A stretch of 64,000 nt of DNA from Acanthococcus lagerstroemiae (taxonomy: Eukaryota; Arthropoda; Insecta; Hemiptera; Eriococcidae): positions 33,377,312 through 33,441,311 of the forward strand of contig CM063113.1 in NCBI GenBank assembly GCA_031841125.1. Reading direction: 5' to 3'. The notes beneath the pieces are model-generated. The model searched no databases and was not told where the DNA came from. It worked only from the letters and a program-made list of their open reading frames with translations. The position numbers and the translations under genes were made by a program. Shown piece after piece: positions 9,972-21,394 of this stretch (position 1 is the stretch's first letter; the number at the start of each line of letters is the position of its first letter).

Positions 9972-11865
9972 CTTGAAACCGTCGTGCGATTCCGAAAATC
10001 CAATAAACCGTTCGTTTAATTATGTAGATAGTAATTACAAGGCGACACTTTCGTCGCCGGGGGTTCTTATACGTATTATTTGGTCGAATATTTTGATAAC
10101 GCGTTCCAGCTCTCTCGCCCGATCCCCTTCTGCCCGTCTTTTCTATCTTTTAATTAAGGCGAATTAAAATTCGCCGAAAAGCGTCATGGTGATTTTATGA
10201 CTGTATAATTAATCAGCTGCGTCGAATCACGAAAATTAGCGAATCGGGCTATTCATTTTTCTTCGCTCTTTTTTTATTTTTATTTTGTATTAGCATTTCA
10301 TATTTCGTCTCGATATCGATACTCTCGAAATAGTGATTCGAGGATGAGGAGATCGGGAGGGTTATGCCGGACCGGATCGGGCTTGCTACTGATAATGAGC
10401 AGATACGGAATATCCGTGTCATCTGCGCCAAGATGTGGACCTTTTCGTTGCATTAGACAGAGAGGTGTCGAAAACTCATCGTAATTTATACCTTCGCGAG
10501 TTTCCTTCTTTTCATCTGCTCAGAGTGAAACTCTAATAAGGGAATCGATGACAGTTAAGTAGTTTATACAACCCGTGAACTCCTCTGTTCTCATCAACCT
10601 TTTTTGGAAAACGAAAAGAAGTGAAGTTTTTAGGCAGAGTCGTAGCACTTTCTTTGTATCTGTTCTGGGGTTCCTTCCTGTTTCTCTCTTACTCTCTATT
10701 CCTTTCACTCTCGCACTCTCTTACGCTCTTCTCGGCGTCTTGTAACGGCTCGTTGAATATTTATGAAGTATATCCTTTTTTTATTATGTTACGTCGAGCC
10801 AATTTAGAAATTGACTCCGCTCGTCTTACCGTCTCCCTTTATTGTACGCAAAATCCAATTTATTTTTCGAGTAATAATTTCTGCGTGGAAATATTTTAAA
10901 TTTTAATATTGTTTTCATTACGATAACCCAACGAGTTGTATATATAGGCTTTTTGTACATCGCTGTTTTCGTAAACCACTTTTTTTTTTTTTTCATACCG
11001 GTGTGGCTTTTTTATTTCTTGAAGAAAACCGTCTCGATGTAACGGGGGTTCTTTAATACGGTTTAGTTTTTTCTTTTTAAAGTGGAATCGATGATCGCGA
11101 TAAGTTCGGTACGGCTTTCTCCGGCGTTAATTTAGAAGTGTGATTTCCAAGTTAAGAAAAAGTCATTTTTGTTGCGGCCGGCGAAACGAAATGAATTGCC
11201 CTCCTTGTCATGAGAAAGTTTTAGAGACGTTGTTAGCGACTCAGATGGCGGGCTTCGTTTATTTAATGTCCTGTTCTCGAAAACTAAATCATCTGTTTCT
11301 ATCGTGATTTGTTGGAATGGCGTAAACTTTCGGCGAACTGATACCGAATGGCGCGGAATTCGGCACGATTTTTTGCTCTTCAACGATGTTATATTCCCCG
11401 TAGACTTTTCGAGGTTTTTTCTCTAATTTCAACTATGATTAGTCTTCCAAACGCTGAATAATCTTCGGTAATCGTAAAGGTGTTTTTGTGAGTGTGTAAT
11501 GAATCTCAGTGCGGTTTCTTTTGTTTGAGATAAAAGTTCTTTCGAATCTGTTCAAGCTGAAACATGATTTGTTGATCTGTTTCAATCTTCCGAACATGAA
11601 GAAATGACTTTTTGAATCCAAATGGGAGACTTCACGAATGCCAAAGCCTAAGAAAAGATTCTTTTACTTAATTTCAGTCTTCTGGATATGGTTGACGCGA
11701 AAAACATATTCAGGGGAGGGGGTGTCGGACTCGAAAAATCTTGACTAAAATTTTACAAATTTCAGCTTACAAGTATAAGTAAGAAATAAGAAAAAGCATA
11801 TTTCCTTCGTCTTCTTCGTTCACCCGGTTTCAGGCATCTTGATCAGGTAACGAGTCAACCAGCGT
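9031..11865. other. Long spacer with possible conserved non-coding DNA
   Basis: No gene is recognised. Around 9530-10170 the GC content rises and a 72-codon frame (9538-9756) is open, but it has no motif and lies beside other short frames. 9910-10170 is pyrimidine-rich with a (TC)n tract. 10180-11860 is AT-rich with many TTAATT/CGAATT words. An unmarked exon or enhancer could be present, but I cannot show either. Confidence 0.4.
9949..9974. repeat. (TC)n microsatellite
   Basis: A run of about 12 TC units within a longer pyrimidine-rich stretch. Confidence 0.95.
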
Positions 11866-11872
11866 TCTGTTC

Positions 11873-13719
11873 TCAGCTATCCCAGTGCATGATTCTATCG
11901 TATAGCCAGTAATTCTTCGTATTAAATCTATGTATCGTGCGGGCGATTTGCAGCGCGACCTGGTCCGTTCTTCCCTGCACAGTCAGTTTCTCCAGATTGT
12001 CCCTTCTGATTACGTAATCAAAGTAAATGAGAATGCGTCTCCTGATAACTGTGTTGAGTTTGTCTTTCACGCGAAACTCTTCGCGTATCGACGCATTCGT
12101 CCTCTTCTTGGTCCATGGGATTCTCAGCATACGTCTATAGCAGTACATCTCGAAAACCTCAATTCGCCGTATGTCAGAGTTTTTCACTGTCCACCACTCT
12201 GCTGCATATAAGATTGGAAAAATCAGGGACTTGATTATTTTCAGCTTGTTGTGTTTTGTGACATCATGACTTTTCCAGATTCGATTGTGCTTTCCTACTG
12301 ATGTTTTTGCGATTGCCTCTCTTCTTCTTATTTTTCCTTCTGAGCCGCCTCTTTTGGTCACCATGGAGCCCGAGTTCGTGAAGTCTTGCACTACTTCTAT
12401 TCCATCTACTTGGCTGGTTGTCATTCGTGTGGTTGACGATCATAATTTTGGTTTTGAACTTATTTATTTTCAGGCCCGCCGTGACACTAGCTGCCTCTAC
12501 TCTTTTCAATAGTTCCCTCAGTTCTTTTATCGTTGTGGCTAGCAAAGTGGTATCATCAGCATATGAGGAGTTTTTATGCAAAACGCAATAAGCGCCATCT
12601 GGATCCCTTCTGAGTTGAAAGTTGATTCTTATGAGATTTTCAACGAGGATTCGGATGCATTAGTTAGTTTGCACGAAAAACCACTTCCACAGCCTGTGAT
12701 ATGCTATCAAAAATCAGTTTTGTTGCAAAACGCAGTAAAAATATTAAAGTGAATGTCAAAACGCAGTCAAATCATGCATTTCCATAGAATGTCGGTAGAA
12801 ACATAGACTGAATACATCGTGAACATATCTAGGGATCAAGCCGTATGTCTGCCGTGAGAGGGGAGGTCATGAGCTATCATTTCAGTGCGCCACTTATAAT
12901 AAGGCACTTGGAAACACCCGCGAGTGCATCCGAGTATGGACAGACGCCATATTCAGTCTCCGTGCCTGATGATTGGGAATTTACTACGCGGCACTTGCCG
13001 GCTGCCACTAGCGGTACTAGATTCACTATACGAACTTTCTACGACTAAAAATGACGTATGGCTATGCCTGGGTCTTCTAGGTGCCCTACCTGTCTAACGC
13101 AATTATTCCGCAGTGACGTATGTTCCCCCCCCCCCATAATACCTCCACAGAAGATTTCAGCAAGGAACTTTCATTGGATTCGTGATCTGCTAGTCTTTAC
13201 CTTCCTAATGAGATGTTAACCATAATGATAGAGCAAATTTTTGCTGTGAAACAGATTTTTGCATTTTTTGAAACTTCTAGTCAATGGCACTTACTGTATT
13301 TTGCGTAAAAACTCTTCATATCTGAGGTCAGATATTCGTTTTTCTTCTAGCGATACTCCTTCTTCCCATCCATCCAGGACTTCTTTCATAACCCACTCTC
13401 CATAGGCGTTGAAAAGGATGGGGCTGAGTATGCATCCCTGTCGTACTACTTTGGTAGTTTTGAAATGCTGCGTGAGTTCTCCTTCTACTCTCACTGGAGC
13501 AGAGTTGTCTTTGTATGGGCTCTTAAGCAGAGCAATCAGGTGCTTTGGTGCTTCTAGTTTTTCTAAACAACTCCAGAGTATTCGCCAGTTGACATTATCG
13601 AACGCCTTGTCGTAGTCGAAGAAGCATAAATACACTGGCTCGTTGAACTCCCGAGCTTTAGGTATCACCTGGCGAATGTTGAGAATTTGTTCTCTCGTTA
13701 GACCGTAATATATCAACAA
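11873..13719 (-). pseudogene. RTE-type non-LTR retrotransposon, RT to C-terminus, split by an insertion
   Basis: The minus strand carries two parts of one ORF2. The 5' part (13719-13319) has TREQILNIRQVI, the catalytic FFDYDKAFDNVNW block, LLKSPYKDNSAPVRV, and RQGCILSPILFN, ending at ISDLRY. The 3' part (12561-11873) resumes at YADDTTLLA, then GLKINKFKTKIM. After a frameshift it continues with FPILYAAEWWTVKN, RRMLRIPWTKKRTNASI, and RRRILIYFDYVIRRDNLEK. A 753-bp inverted-repeat element separates the two exactly at the catalytic Tyr-Ala-Asp-Asp motif. The element is 5' truncated (no endonuclease) and also carries independent frameshifts. Family assignment is by motif: RTE-type endonuclease/RT. 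Confidence 0.85.
12565..13317. mobile_element. Non-autonomous DNA transposon, 753 bp, inserted in RTE RT
   Basis: The ends are inverted repeats: GAGTTTTTAYGCAAAAYRCA plus about 10 further paired bases, roughly 25 of 30 matching. The flanks carry a direct ATAT (12561-12564 and 13318-13321). Removing the element with one ATAT restores continuity of the RT reading frame across its catalytic motif, which independently confirms the borders. A 2-bp TA duplication is an equally valid reading. Internally the motif CAAAACGCAGT(A/C)AAA recurs near the left end (about 12726-12770), like the subterminal repeats of transposase-binding sites. No transposase frame is present. The superfamily is uncertain. 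Confidence 0.8.
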
Positions 13720-13721
13720 TA

Positions 13722-14330
13722 TTTTTTAATCCACAAGGAAATGGAAATCTAATTTTTTTTCAAAATTTATTTTGATTTTTTGGCCATCCAGAAGTTTATA
13801 TCTTTATTTTACCCGGTTTTGGACTTATATCACAAATTTTAAATCAAGAAAATGGAAAAATAGAAATTTTTAGGAAAATTAACATGATTTACGCTGTAAT
13901 TGCCATTGGAATTTTAGAATTTATTGTTTGAGCTTACCATATTATTCACAATCGGATTAGATATTGATATACAATTATACCTACTTTATATCATCAACTA
14001 TAAGTATTGCAATTCCAATCTGTTCACTCTTTGTTTTCCTGAGTGGGTCCCAGGATTTCTCGACTTTCCTGACCTTTTCGTAAACAATGACTGATTTTTA
14101 CAAACTTTTATATGAAACTAAAAAAAAATTATCGTCTCCCTATTTTTCCCAATAAAGTATCGAAATTTTCCGAATTTTGAGCGTAGCTTCACAATAGGGA
14201 GTGGGTCACACCCTCTCCCTTCACGCCGCTTTGTTTCTGGACTCCAGGAATGGTGTCGTTGAATCTTAATAATGTCTTTCGCAACTGGAGAATAGTGTTT
14301 TTGAATTTAATCAGGGTTGGCTTGACCGAA
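13722..14330. other. Spacer, nothing recognised
   Basis: Very AT-rich, with short homopolymers and no frame or motif worth naming. Confidence 0.5.
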
Positions 14331-14334
14331 AAAA

Positions 14335-15410
14335 GTTCTATATTGTACTATTCTAAGTCTGAAAAGAGTCGTATGAGTCTTGAATACATCTACTTGAGTA
14401 TAGTTTGAATCTTTTCGAATTTCATGAAGTCTGAGAGAAGTCATCTTGAGTCTTCTTGAGTTTGAGAAGTGCACAGTCACTGGAATAGACTCTGTCAACT
14501 AGGTGGCTTGAAAATTGTCGAATATTTTTATTTTTTCACACGAATGCACTGATTAGTTGTTTTATTTATACAGAAAAGTCTCAATCAAATATCTAAGAGT
14601 TCGAAATTTGTAGCGATCGAGCGCCCATGTATTCGATCTGTGAGAGTGATAATTTCACTATAAATAACGCGTGGACTTTTATTGGAAACTTGATAAATAC
14701 TACTTTCATTTTGCATGAGATGTGGTAATCTCTCGTAGAGGGGGACAGCTGAGCCGTGAGCTGTATAGCACGCAGAGCGAGTGATTTCTCAGGAATAAAT
14801 AAAATTTGAAGTGTTTCTCCATAAACACCACACACAGTTCTGCACCGGTGCCATAGTCTTAAGTCACAGACACCTAACGATGTGAAGAACCAAGAAAGTC
14901 ATGGCACGAGAGAAGCTGCCTCTGTTTTTTTACATCTACCGTGAGTTCAGGATGAGTGCGGATGCACAGGATAGAATAGTTTGGAAGAGCCTTGAAAAGC
15001 GTCTACTTGTTTTAAACAAGTACACGAATGAATTCTCATAAGTATTGATTTAGTCTATGGAAGTCATTATACAGTATGAGAATGTAATAAGAAACCTTAA
15101 GTGAGTTTTAAAAGCAGTCAGTGAGTTTCAAGTAAGTATCGTACAAAATTTTAAACAAGTCTTGGAGTGTCTTCATTGATAATTAGAGTGTCTTAGTTTT
15201 AAAGTATTTGATAGTTGTGCACATGTTTGAAAAGCTTGAAGAAATCTGAAGAGCCTCGATCGCATTTCAAATTTATGCAGTAAGTTATACATAATATTAA
15301 GTCTTGAAGTGTCATGAAGAGTCGTAATTGAGTGTAGAACAATTCAAACCAGTTTTATAAATAAGTTTGAAAAAGTCTTAAAGCAAGTCTGTATGTGTCT
15401 CAAAGATTTT
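14335..15410. repeat. Degenerate GTCTTGAAG-type repeat array (array 1)
   Basis: At 14335-14480 and 14985-15410 the words AAGTCTTGAA, GAGTCTTGA, AAGAGTC and TTTGAAAAG recur every 15-20 bases with much variation. The stretch between (about 14490-14980) is less repetitive. Similar arrays lie at about 41090-41163 plus 43079-43300, 57735-58145, and (opposite orientation) 61545-61960. No protein frame is associated. Confidence 0.5.
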
Positions 15411-15559
15411 TCATGAACGTACTCGTAGAAGATTCAGTAGTTTCGGCAATCTTCAGAACTGCTCTCACTCTCTCCTCGAGGAAAAAAATCAGCAGATACA
15501 ATAATGATCCAATTCAGGGGGAGGGAAGAGCTGTCGACCAGTCAGTTAGTGTCCCAGCC

Positions 15560-15790
15560 ATTCGGCAACACACCCAAGACGGGAGGGTCGCTCCAAGTAG
15601 AGGGGGCCGCCTTCATGGTCGACCGGTTACCACAAGACTTCAGCTTCAAGTTCTTTGTCGCTTCCTCAAAGTGGGTCGAGCAGATGAGTCGAGTATCAGG
15701 TTCTAGAGTCTCTTGCCAGTGACGCTCACAGGTGCCGAGGTGTCATTGTGCTTCTCCTTTCTCCATCAACCTCTCTCACCCGCTACGGTC
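15560..15790 (-). pseudogene. THAP-domain-like fragment
   Basis: On the minus strand one frame reads W-x11-ICSTHFEE-x9-LKS and then AAPSTW. The C-x2-H-F element followed about 25 residues later by an (A/V)P(S/T) motif matches the second half of the THAP zinc-binding domain, which host DNA-binding proteins share with P-element-type transposases. The first two cysteines are not visible in the same frame, and a stop lies just upstream. It is therefore broken, or an exon whose 5' part lies elsewhere. A second minus frame opens at 16095 (72 codons, Gly/Pro-rich) and may or may not belong to it. Confidence 0.3.
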
Positions 15791-16125
15791 ATTGTCTCTT
15801 CTGCTGCTGCTACAACTTCGGTAGAGTACCACTTATCGATGTTCGTTGACGATGGACCCGCCCTCTTCTGGACTCTTCACCAGTCTGGGGCCACCCTCTT
15901 CCAGGCTTTTAGACTGGCGGCTACAGGTTCTCCCTGATTCTCGTCAGTCAACATTGGTGTGCCACCGACATCGTCACCGGGTACGGGTCCGCCCTGATTC
16001 CCGATGCTGGAGCCTGCGACGGCTATGTAGAACATTTGGCACTTTACCTTAACGTTTGAAACTACACGAGCAGCTTCAACAGAGGAAGAAACCATTACAA
16101 CTACGCTTTACTACCTTTGAGAACC

Positions 16126-16208
16126 TTTTAACAGCTCCCCGACCTCTCTGAGGTAATGCTCGAAAAGACGGATTCCAGGGCTCGGGTTGTGGGCGAATTA
16201 GAAAAGCC
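16126..16208 (+). repeat. Copy of the SINE-tail module
   Basis: This stretch matches about 60 of 65 positions with 35452-35520. It also matches the non-tRNA half of the SINE at 18505-18725, read on the minus strand there. Diagnostic words are AGCCTCCCCGACSTCTCTGA and GTAATGCTCGAAA, ending in AATTAGAAAAG. No tRNA-like head precedes it here. Confidence 0.7.
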
Positions 16209-17240
16209 TACTTAAAGTAAGACTTCGTGAATTGGGGTGATTCTGGTACAAATCTTTGATTCGTCTCATCATTTCACAGGCTTTAGTCAGAATCTCGCTT
16301 CACGATTGTGCGTGTCGTTAGCCTGAGCTTCAATATCGTTGATAAAAAATTGAGAAGTGCAGGCGTACTAAAGCCCGCAGTGCTGCAGAATGGCTGACCG
16401 TTCTCGACATTCGCATTAAAATTGATTTACACCCGAGTAGTTCTATTTTTGTTTCAAAACACTTGTTACAGTTACTCGCGCGTCGAAAGTTTCTTTCCTG
16501 CAGATTTTCATGTCGCAGACCAAGTTTTTATTCGATATAAGAAGTTTGTTTTCCCTCTTTCATCTTCCGTCGCTGAAACGTGTGTGCTCGGATTAATGTC
16601 ATTTGGCCAAGGACGGATTACCCGGAAGTAGAGGAGTACAACTCATCGTGAAACTTGTACGCTGCATACACATAGCGAGGCCTTCGAATTAGACTTCTAG
16701 CCGCCTACTTCTTTTTAAAAGCGTACTTTTGATGGCCTTCTAAGATTACTTCACACAAATCTCTGCTACACTAGCTACAGGTCGGAGATCAAAGGAATTT
16801 TCTCCTTTGTAGAATTTGGTGTTAAAATCAGCGGGTATAGTGGTCACTTAGTACTCGAAAAACGCACCGATAACATACTAATGTGTTAATATCGCCGTAG
16901 CAGTGAAATAGGCGAACCATCTTTCACTATATCGTCAGTGAGTTCAGTTTTCTATAATTCGTTACCGTACTATGGAACCAGTTCTATCTGTATCGTTACG
17001 TAGGTTCGACTTGTGTACTCGGTTCGTATGCAAATTATGAGGGCAATCCGCGCACCCAGTATTTCATTACATCTTCGCAAACTGCACTGGTACTCACGTA
17101 CTTTCATCAACTCTCTGAACTCGAGTTCACAAATCTTGTAGAAAGAAAATATGCTCTATGGAAACGAAAAAAAGCCATTCTGGTTCTTACGAAGACTAGA
17201 CGACCATTACGTGACTCAGTCTCCACTGCTAATATACCGA
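16209..17240. other. Spacer, nothing recognised
   Basis: Mixed-composition DNA with no frame above 70 codons. No motif, RNA gene or repeat was seen. Confidence 0.45.
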
Positions 17241-17261
17241 ATTCGAAGTACCTATAAGCCG

Positions 17262-17804
17262 TAGTGATTTATTGTTGACCAAACAGAAGGCTCTGCGAAC
17301 TCCAGACGAGCTGTCTTCGATGGATACAGCCGAATGGAAAGCCTCAAGTGAAACCGTTCCCGAGACACCGAAGATGACAGGCACTCGACAGTTCCTGAGC
17401 CACAGCTTTGGCTGCCAAAATCGAATACCGCTGACGACGAAGTGGAGAAAATGGAAGACAAGCACGAACCGGAAGTAAATGAAGAAGAGGTGGGTGAAAA
17501 CGCCAACAGGTCTTTGAGACTCGCAGGCACCGCTGTTGAACCCCATAGATATGTATCGTTTTCTGGAACAGATTTGAGGAGAATCGCATTATGCTGTTGT
17601 GAGTCGACAAAATCGAATGATCAGAGCGAGTGTAGAGCGGCACGACTTTCGAAAGCTTCAGTGGAGAGAGCTGGAAAAGGAAGTAGTCGCGAAGCCGAAC
17701 CGGTTGTGATGCGACTTTCAGCGACAGAATGTGACGGTTCTGACAACTATTCAAAAGCACCGAGACAGGTTCAGAGTATGGAGACCGGGCCAGTGCCTCG
17801 ATGA
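17262..17804 (+). CDS. Possible coding remnant or exon of unknown function
   Basis: The plus strand has two overlapping frames. One, at 17272-17478, contains DELSSMDTAEWKASSE. The other opens near 17390 and runs to 17804 with an acidic stretch (MEDKHEPEVNEEEVGE) and a Ser/Arg-rich second half. A single frameshift near 17395 would join them. A 192-codon minus frame (17344-17922) also crosses the region. The Glu/Ser/Arg composition favours the plus strand. No family is recognised. It may be a decayed transposon gag, an exon, or chance. Confidence 0.25.
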
Positions 17805-17929
17805 TGCCAACAATCGGGTGAGCAGACAGTGAAAATTCAATAAAAAAAAAGGTCAGAAGCCTACCTAGCTTGGGCAGTTTCAGGATGTAAATCCCAGGGG
17901 TTAGGTAGGCAGCGCTGACCATACTGGAT

Positions 17930-18500
17930 CGTCAGTATTTCCCGTGTTATCGGCGATTATGTTCAGACGAAGTACAGGAAAATACCTGTGAAAACAGTAA
18001 CTGTCTTTCCGCTCCCTTTTGTATAATTTTTTGTTCAAAAATGTACGAAGGGAAATAAGAGTATATATAGCACTTCTTCATCCAACTTGAACACGATTCG
18101 TATTCGAAACTTAGAATGAACTAAACACTGATAAGATAATATTATCACCCTAGTTAATGTAGCGTAAAACGCTTGAAATGGCCTTTTTCGATGTCTCGCG
18201 TGATGGGGTGTGAATGTTGATGAACGTTTTCTCGTTCCACGTTTTCGCGAAGTTTGTAAAATTGAATCCAATTCGCCGCTGATAATCATGAGAACGTTCA
18301 ACCTTCTCTGGTGATGCCAAAAAAAAAAAAAAAGTCTCCCACAATGTTTGATTTTATTCTGAGAGGTAGTATAGATAAAAGTGAATGCATGAAACATGTG
18401 AGTCTGCCGTCATTATAAGGAAATCCTTGTTTCAGAAGTTAGAATTATCATAAAGAGTACACTTTGACATGGTTAAACAGAAAACTAAGCATAAGTATTA
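17930..18500. other. Spacer, nothing recognised
   Basis: AT-rich DNA with a poly(A) run near 18319. I cannot support any gene here. Confidence 0.45.
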
Positions 18501-18504
18501 CGTT

Positions 18505-18725
18505 CCTCTTTTCTAATTGCCTCTCAACCCTAGCCCTGGAATCCGCCCGGTCGAGCACTACGTCAGAGACGCCGGGGAGGCTGTTGGATAGCCTCTTCTT
18601 GTCTTGCCGAGAAACCGGCCAAAGACGAAATGTAGCGACTTGCTACGTGGGCTCGAACCCGGGACCTCCGGATTCCGAGACCAGCGCGCTATCCTGGAAC
18701 GACTATTGTGGAAGTCCACAATGGT
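18505..18725 (-). mobile_element. tRNA-derived SINE
   Basis: Read on the minus strand, the head carries RNA polymerase III promoter elements. An A box, TAGCGCGCTGG, lies at about 18691-18681 and a B box, GGTTCGAGCCC, at about 18660-18650. The spacing is that of a normal tRNA, and the T-arm (CCCGGGTTCGAGCCCA) is intact. The acceptor and anticodon parts do not close into a functional tRNA. After about 55 bases comes the module ACAGCCTCCCCGGCGTCTCT, ending in AATTAGAAAAG near 18510. That module also occurs alone at 16126-16208 and 35452-35530. Transcription would be by Pol III from the minus strand. Confidence 0.75.
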
Positions 18726-18729
18726 TGAT

Positions 18730-20795
18730 CTTTGATTGATTACCAGCATTATGTATGTATTTATCTAGGAATACTTTGCCTAGCAGGGAAAGCAAACTTC
18801 GTTTTTTTTTCTGAAATTAGATAAACTGGATACTGAAAAGGAGACGATGACTAATAATATATTTATTTTGTTTTGCGACGCTCATCTTCTAAGGTCATTT
18901 GCGTCGATCTTATAATCTTTACATGTTGTACATGTGGAAAAAGATAGCAATAACAATAAAAAAATATATAAATGAACTGTTTGCGATTTATAACAGCATC
19001 ATGTAGTACTGATGTAAAGGAGAGAAAAGTGGATAATATTATAAAAGAGAAGATAATGATGATAAGTTATAATAAATATTTACAACAAAATGTTGAAGGG
19101 TAAGCGGAGAAGTAAAAACATATCAATTAATCGGTATAAATTCACTAACAATGAACAACTAAACATATAAATAGATAACATCCAAAATAGGAAACAGAAA
19201 AGACAATAACAAACAAGCATGGTGACAGCAGAGGGGTGTGGGAGGAGGGGAGGATGTGTATAATAATGAGATGAGTTACAGATGGGCTAGAATATTTGTC
19301 TCCCTGAGGAACTGTGTGATTCGTATGAGAGGTCGTCAGTTTTTGATGTCAATGTCTATGTCGGTAATTGTGTTTGTTTAGCTTGGGAGGACACTAAAAA
19401 ATGGGATAGGAAAAATATATGTAAATCGTATCGTAGAGATCCCGAGGACTCATCCTCTCATCTGTGTGTAGATCAATAAATGTAGGAATTTCGTAGATTT
19501 CCTGGAGGAGGGGGGTGGTATTAGTATACTTTTCGGTCCTGAATCCTTGCTGATCCTCGCTGCATTGAATCAGGTGTCTTTCTACTATTCGACCGACTTT
19601 AACCCCCAGACAAAAAAAAGACGGGTGAGTTTCCTACTGAAAATCTGAGAAATGCCCGGGATAGATACACGGCTGCTTAAAGATCCAGGTAAACAATAAA
19701 CCAGTCGGTGAGACAGCACGAGGGGCAGATAGTTGGTTATCCAGCTCGACGGGAAAGTAGATATTCCGGCAAGGTAGGCAGACCTGCGGCAAATAAACAG
19801 AAAGATAAGTAAAACTGTTGGACTAACTGACAAATAGATGCATACGAATACCGTTTTATATATGCTAGAAGCTTGACCTCAGGTTGTCCTACACCACCAC
19901 TGCCCTCCCCCTTGATGCACCGTTAGAAAATCTTGAAGATCAAGTGACACGTAGGTAAACGCAGAGGCCTTCCCTGAAAACAAGGTAATAAACAGAACAG
20001 TTCGTTCATGAATAAGAGTTCCAGTTTCTATTTCAGAAAATGGAACACATCTTAACTCAGAATATCTCCATGTTTTTATAGAATCAAGACCTTGCCTCCC
20101 ACTGCACGCCTTCTAAAATCCGAAAAATTGCAGGTGTACATCTGTAACCGTGAGATGCAGACAGAAGGAAGTTCAGCCGTCAACCAGACTGAAAGATAGA
20201 TAGACTAACAAACAGAAAGACAGACAGAGAAGCACTCAAAATCACGAAATTATCATCACCCAGGTTTGAAAGTCTGCCAGCACATGATTTTGAAGGTTCA
20301 ATTCACCAATTCGAGGGTTTACTACATAACTGAAACTCGCAATTGATGTTACTAGCAATTAAAAAAAAAAAATTATAATTTCGAAAAATCCACGTTTTCT
20401 AGACTCAGAAGTCATAACCACTTATTATAATGCTCACAATAATTTTTAAGGATAGAAATTTTCAGGTTTCGCAATTATTATGGCTTGTAGTTCTTAGGGT
20501 TTCTAATTGTTGTTACCAGGATCCTTTCAGATGTGTACAATATCTCAAGGCTTCACATTTCTGAGGTCACAGAATACAATTAAGATGAAAAGGATTCACG
20601 GGTGGGGATTCCGTATTATCATCAACAGTGATCTCAAATTTTAATGCTGAGCAAGGCTTACAATTATCACAACTTAGTTTTGATATTGTGAGGTTTCCCG
20701 AATGCGAAGGTCCACAGTCTTACATTTTGGTGGTTCAAAATTCTGTACATTGGAAATTAGAATTACGTACCGTGGCTTCCATGTACCAAATTCAC
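18730..20795. other. Spacer, nothing recognised
   Basis: AT-rich, with purine-rich tracts (about 18950-19260) and no long frame. A GC-richer stretch at 19550-19990 resembles degenerate transposon DNA but has no identifiable ends or protein motif. Confidence 0.4.
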
Positions 20796-20800
20796 TATAT

Positions 20801-21394
20801 GGGTCATTCTCCAGAAACTGGGAATAATTAAGGCAGCATTTCTTTTTTTGTAAGTTTCATTAATGTGCTTTCCTGCGAATTTTTCAAAATTGTGCTGTCA
20901 CTTGCGCCAGTGACTATAGTCTGCACTTGAATTGTGTTGAGGGATCAAAACTGTACTAGCATTGTTACTTGATGTGCTGAAGAATGTATAAGGCACACAT
21001 ATCTTTATGGGCTGAAAACCTTGGCAACAGAAATTTACGCCATTCCTCCTGGAAATGTGAACTCACTGACAGAGAATTGAACTTCGTAACATATACTTCC
21101 TATCTTTTTGAGTAATAATACCACTTTAGTGGGGAAAAACAACTTGAAACAAAAATGCTGAAAAATATAACAGGTATTGGGGCATGATAGTAACATCTAC
21201 GACGGGGGATACATATGTACTATCTCTGCTCTTCCATTCAGAATATGGTAATTGTTCTGTCTGATGAATTATTTGGTGGAATTTGTTGCGGATGTTATTG
21301 TCTAACCCAAGATACGCCACTCCCTCCCCAATAAAATGATAGGGTTGTAAAGATGCTGGCAACAATATATTCTTAGTTTCTAGAAAATAACCCC
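20801..21394. mobile_element. Non-autonomous DNA element with inverted ends (copy 1)
   Basis: The left end, GGGTCATTCTCCAGAAACTG, is mirrored at the right end (rc GGGGTTATTTTCTAGAAACT). The same element recurs in direct orientation at about 48372-49152. Many blocks match between the copies (for example TGTCTGATRAATTA, GCGGATGTTATTGT, AATAATAGTACCACTTTA), roughly 70 percent by eye. There is no transposase frame. The target duplication is no longer clear. Confidence 0.65.

Noticed and set aside
17344..17922. 192-codon minus-strand frame
   Set aside because: Composition is biased and has no motif; the opposite strand has the more protein-like frame, so it is probably a shadow.
18640..18725. Functional tRNA gene on the minus strand
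   Set aside because: The T-arm and both promoter boxes are good, but the acceptor stem does not pair, and the sequence continues into a shared repeat module. It is a SINE.
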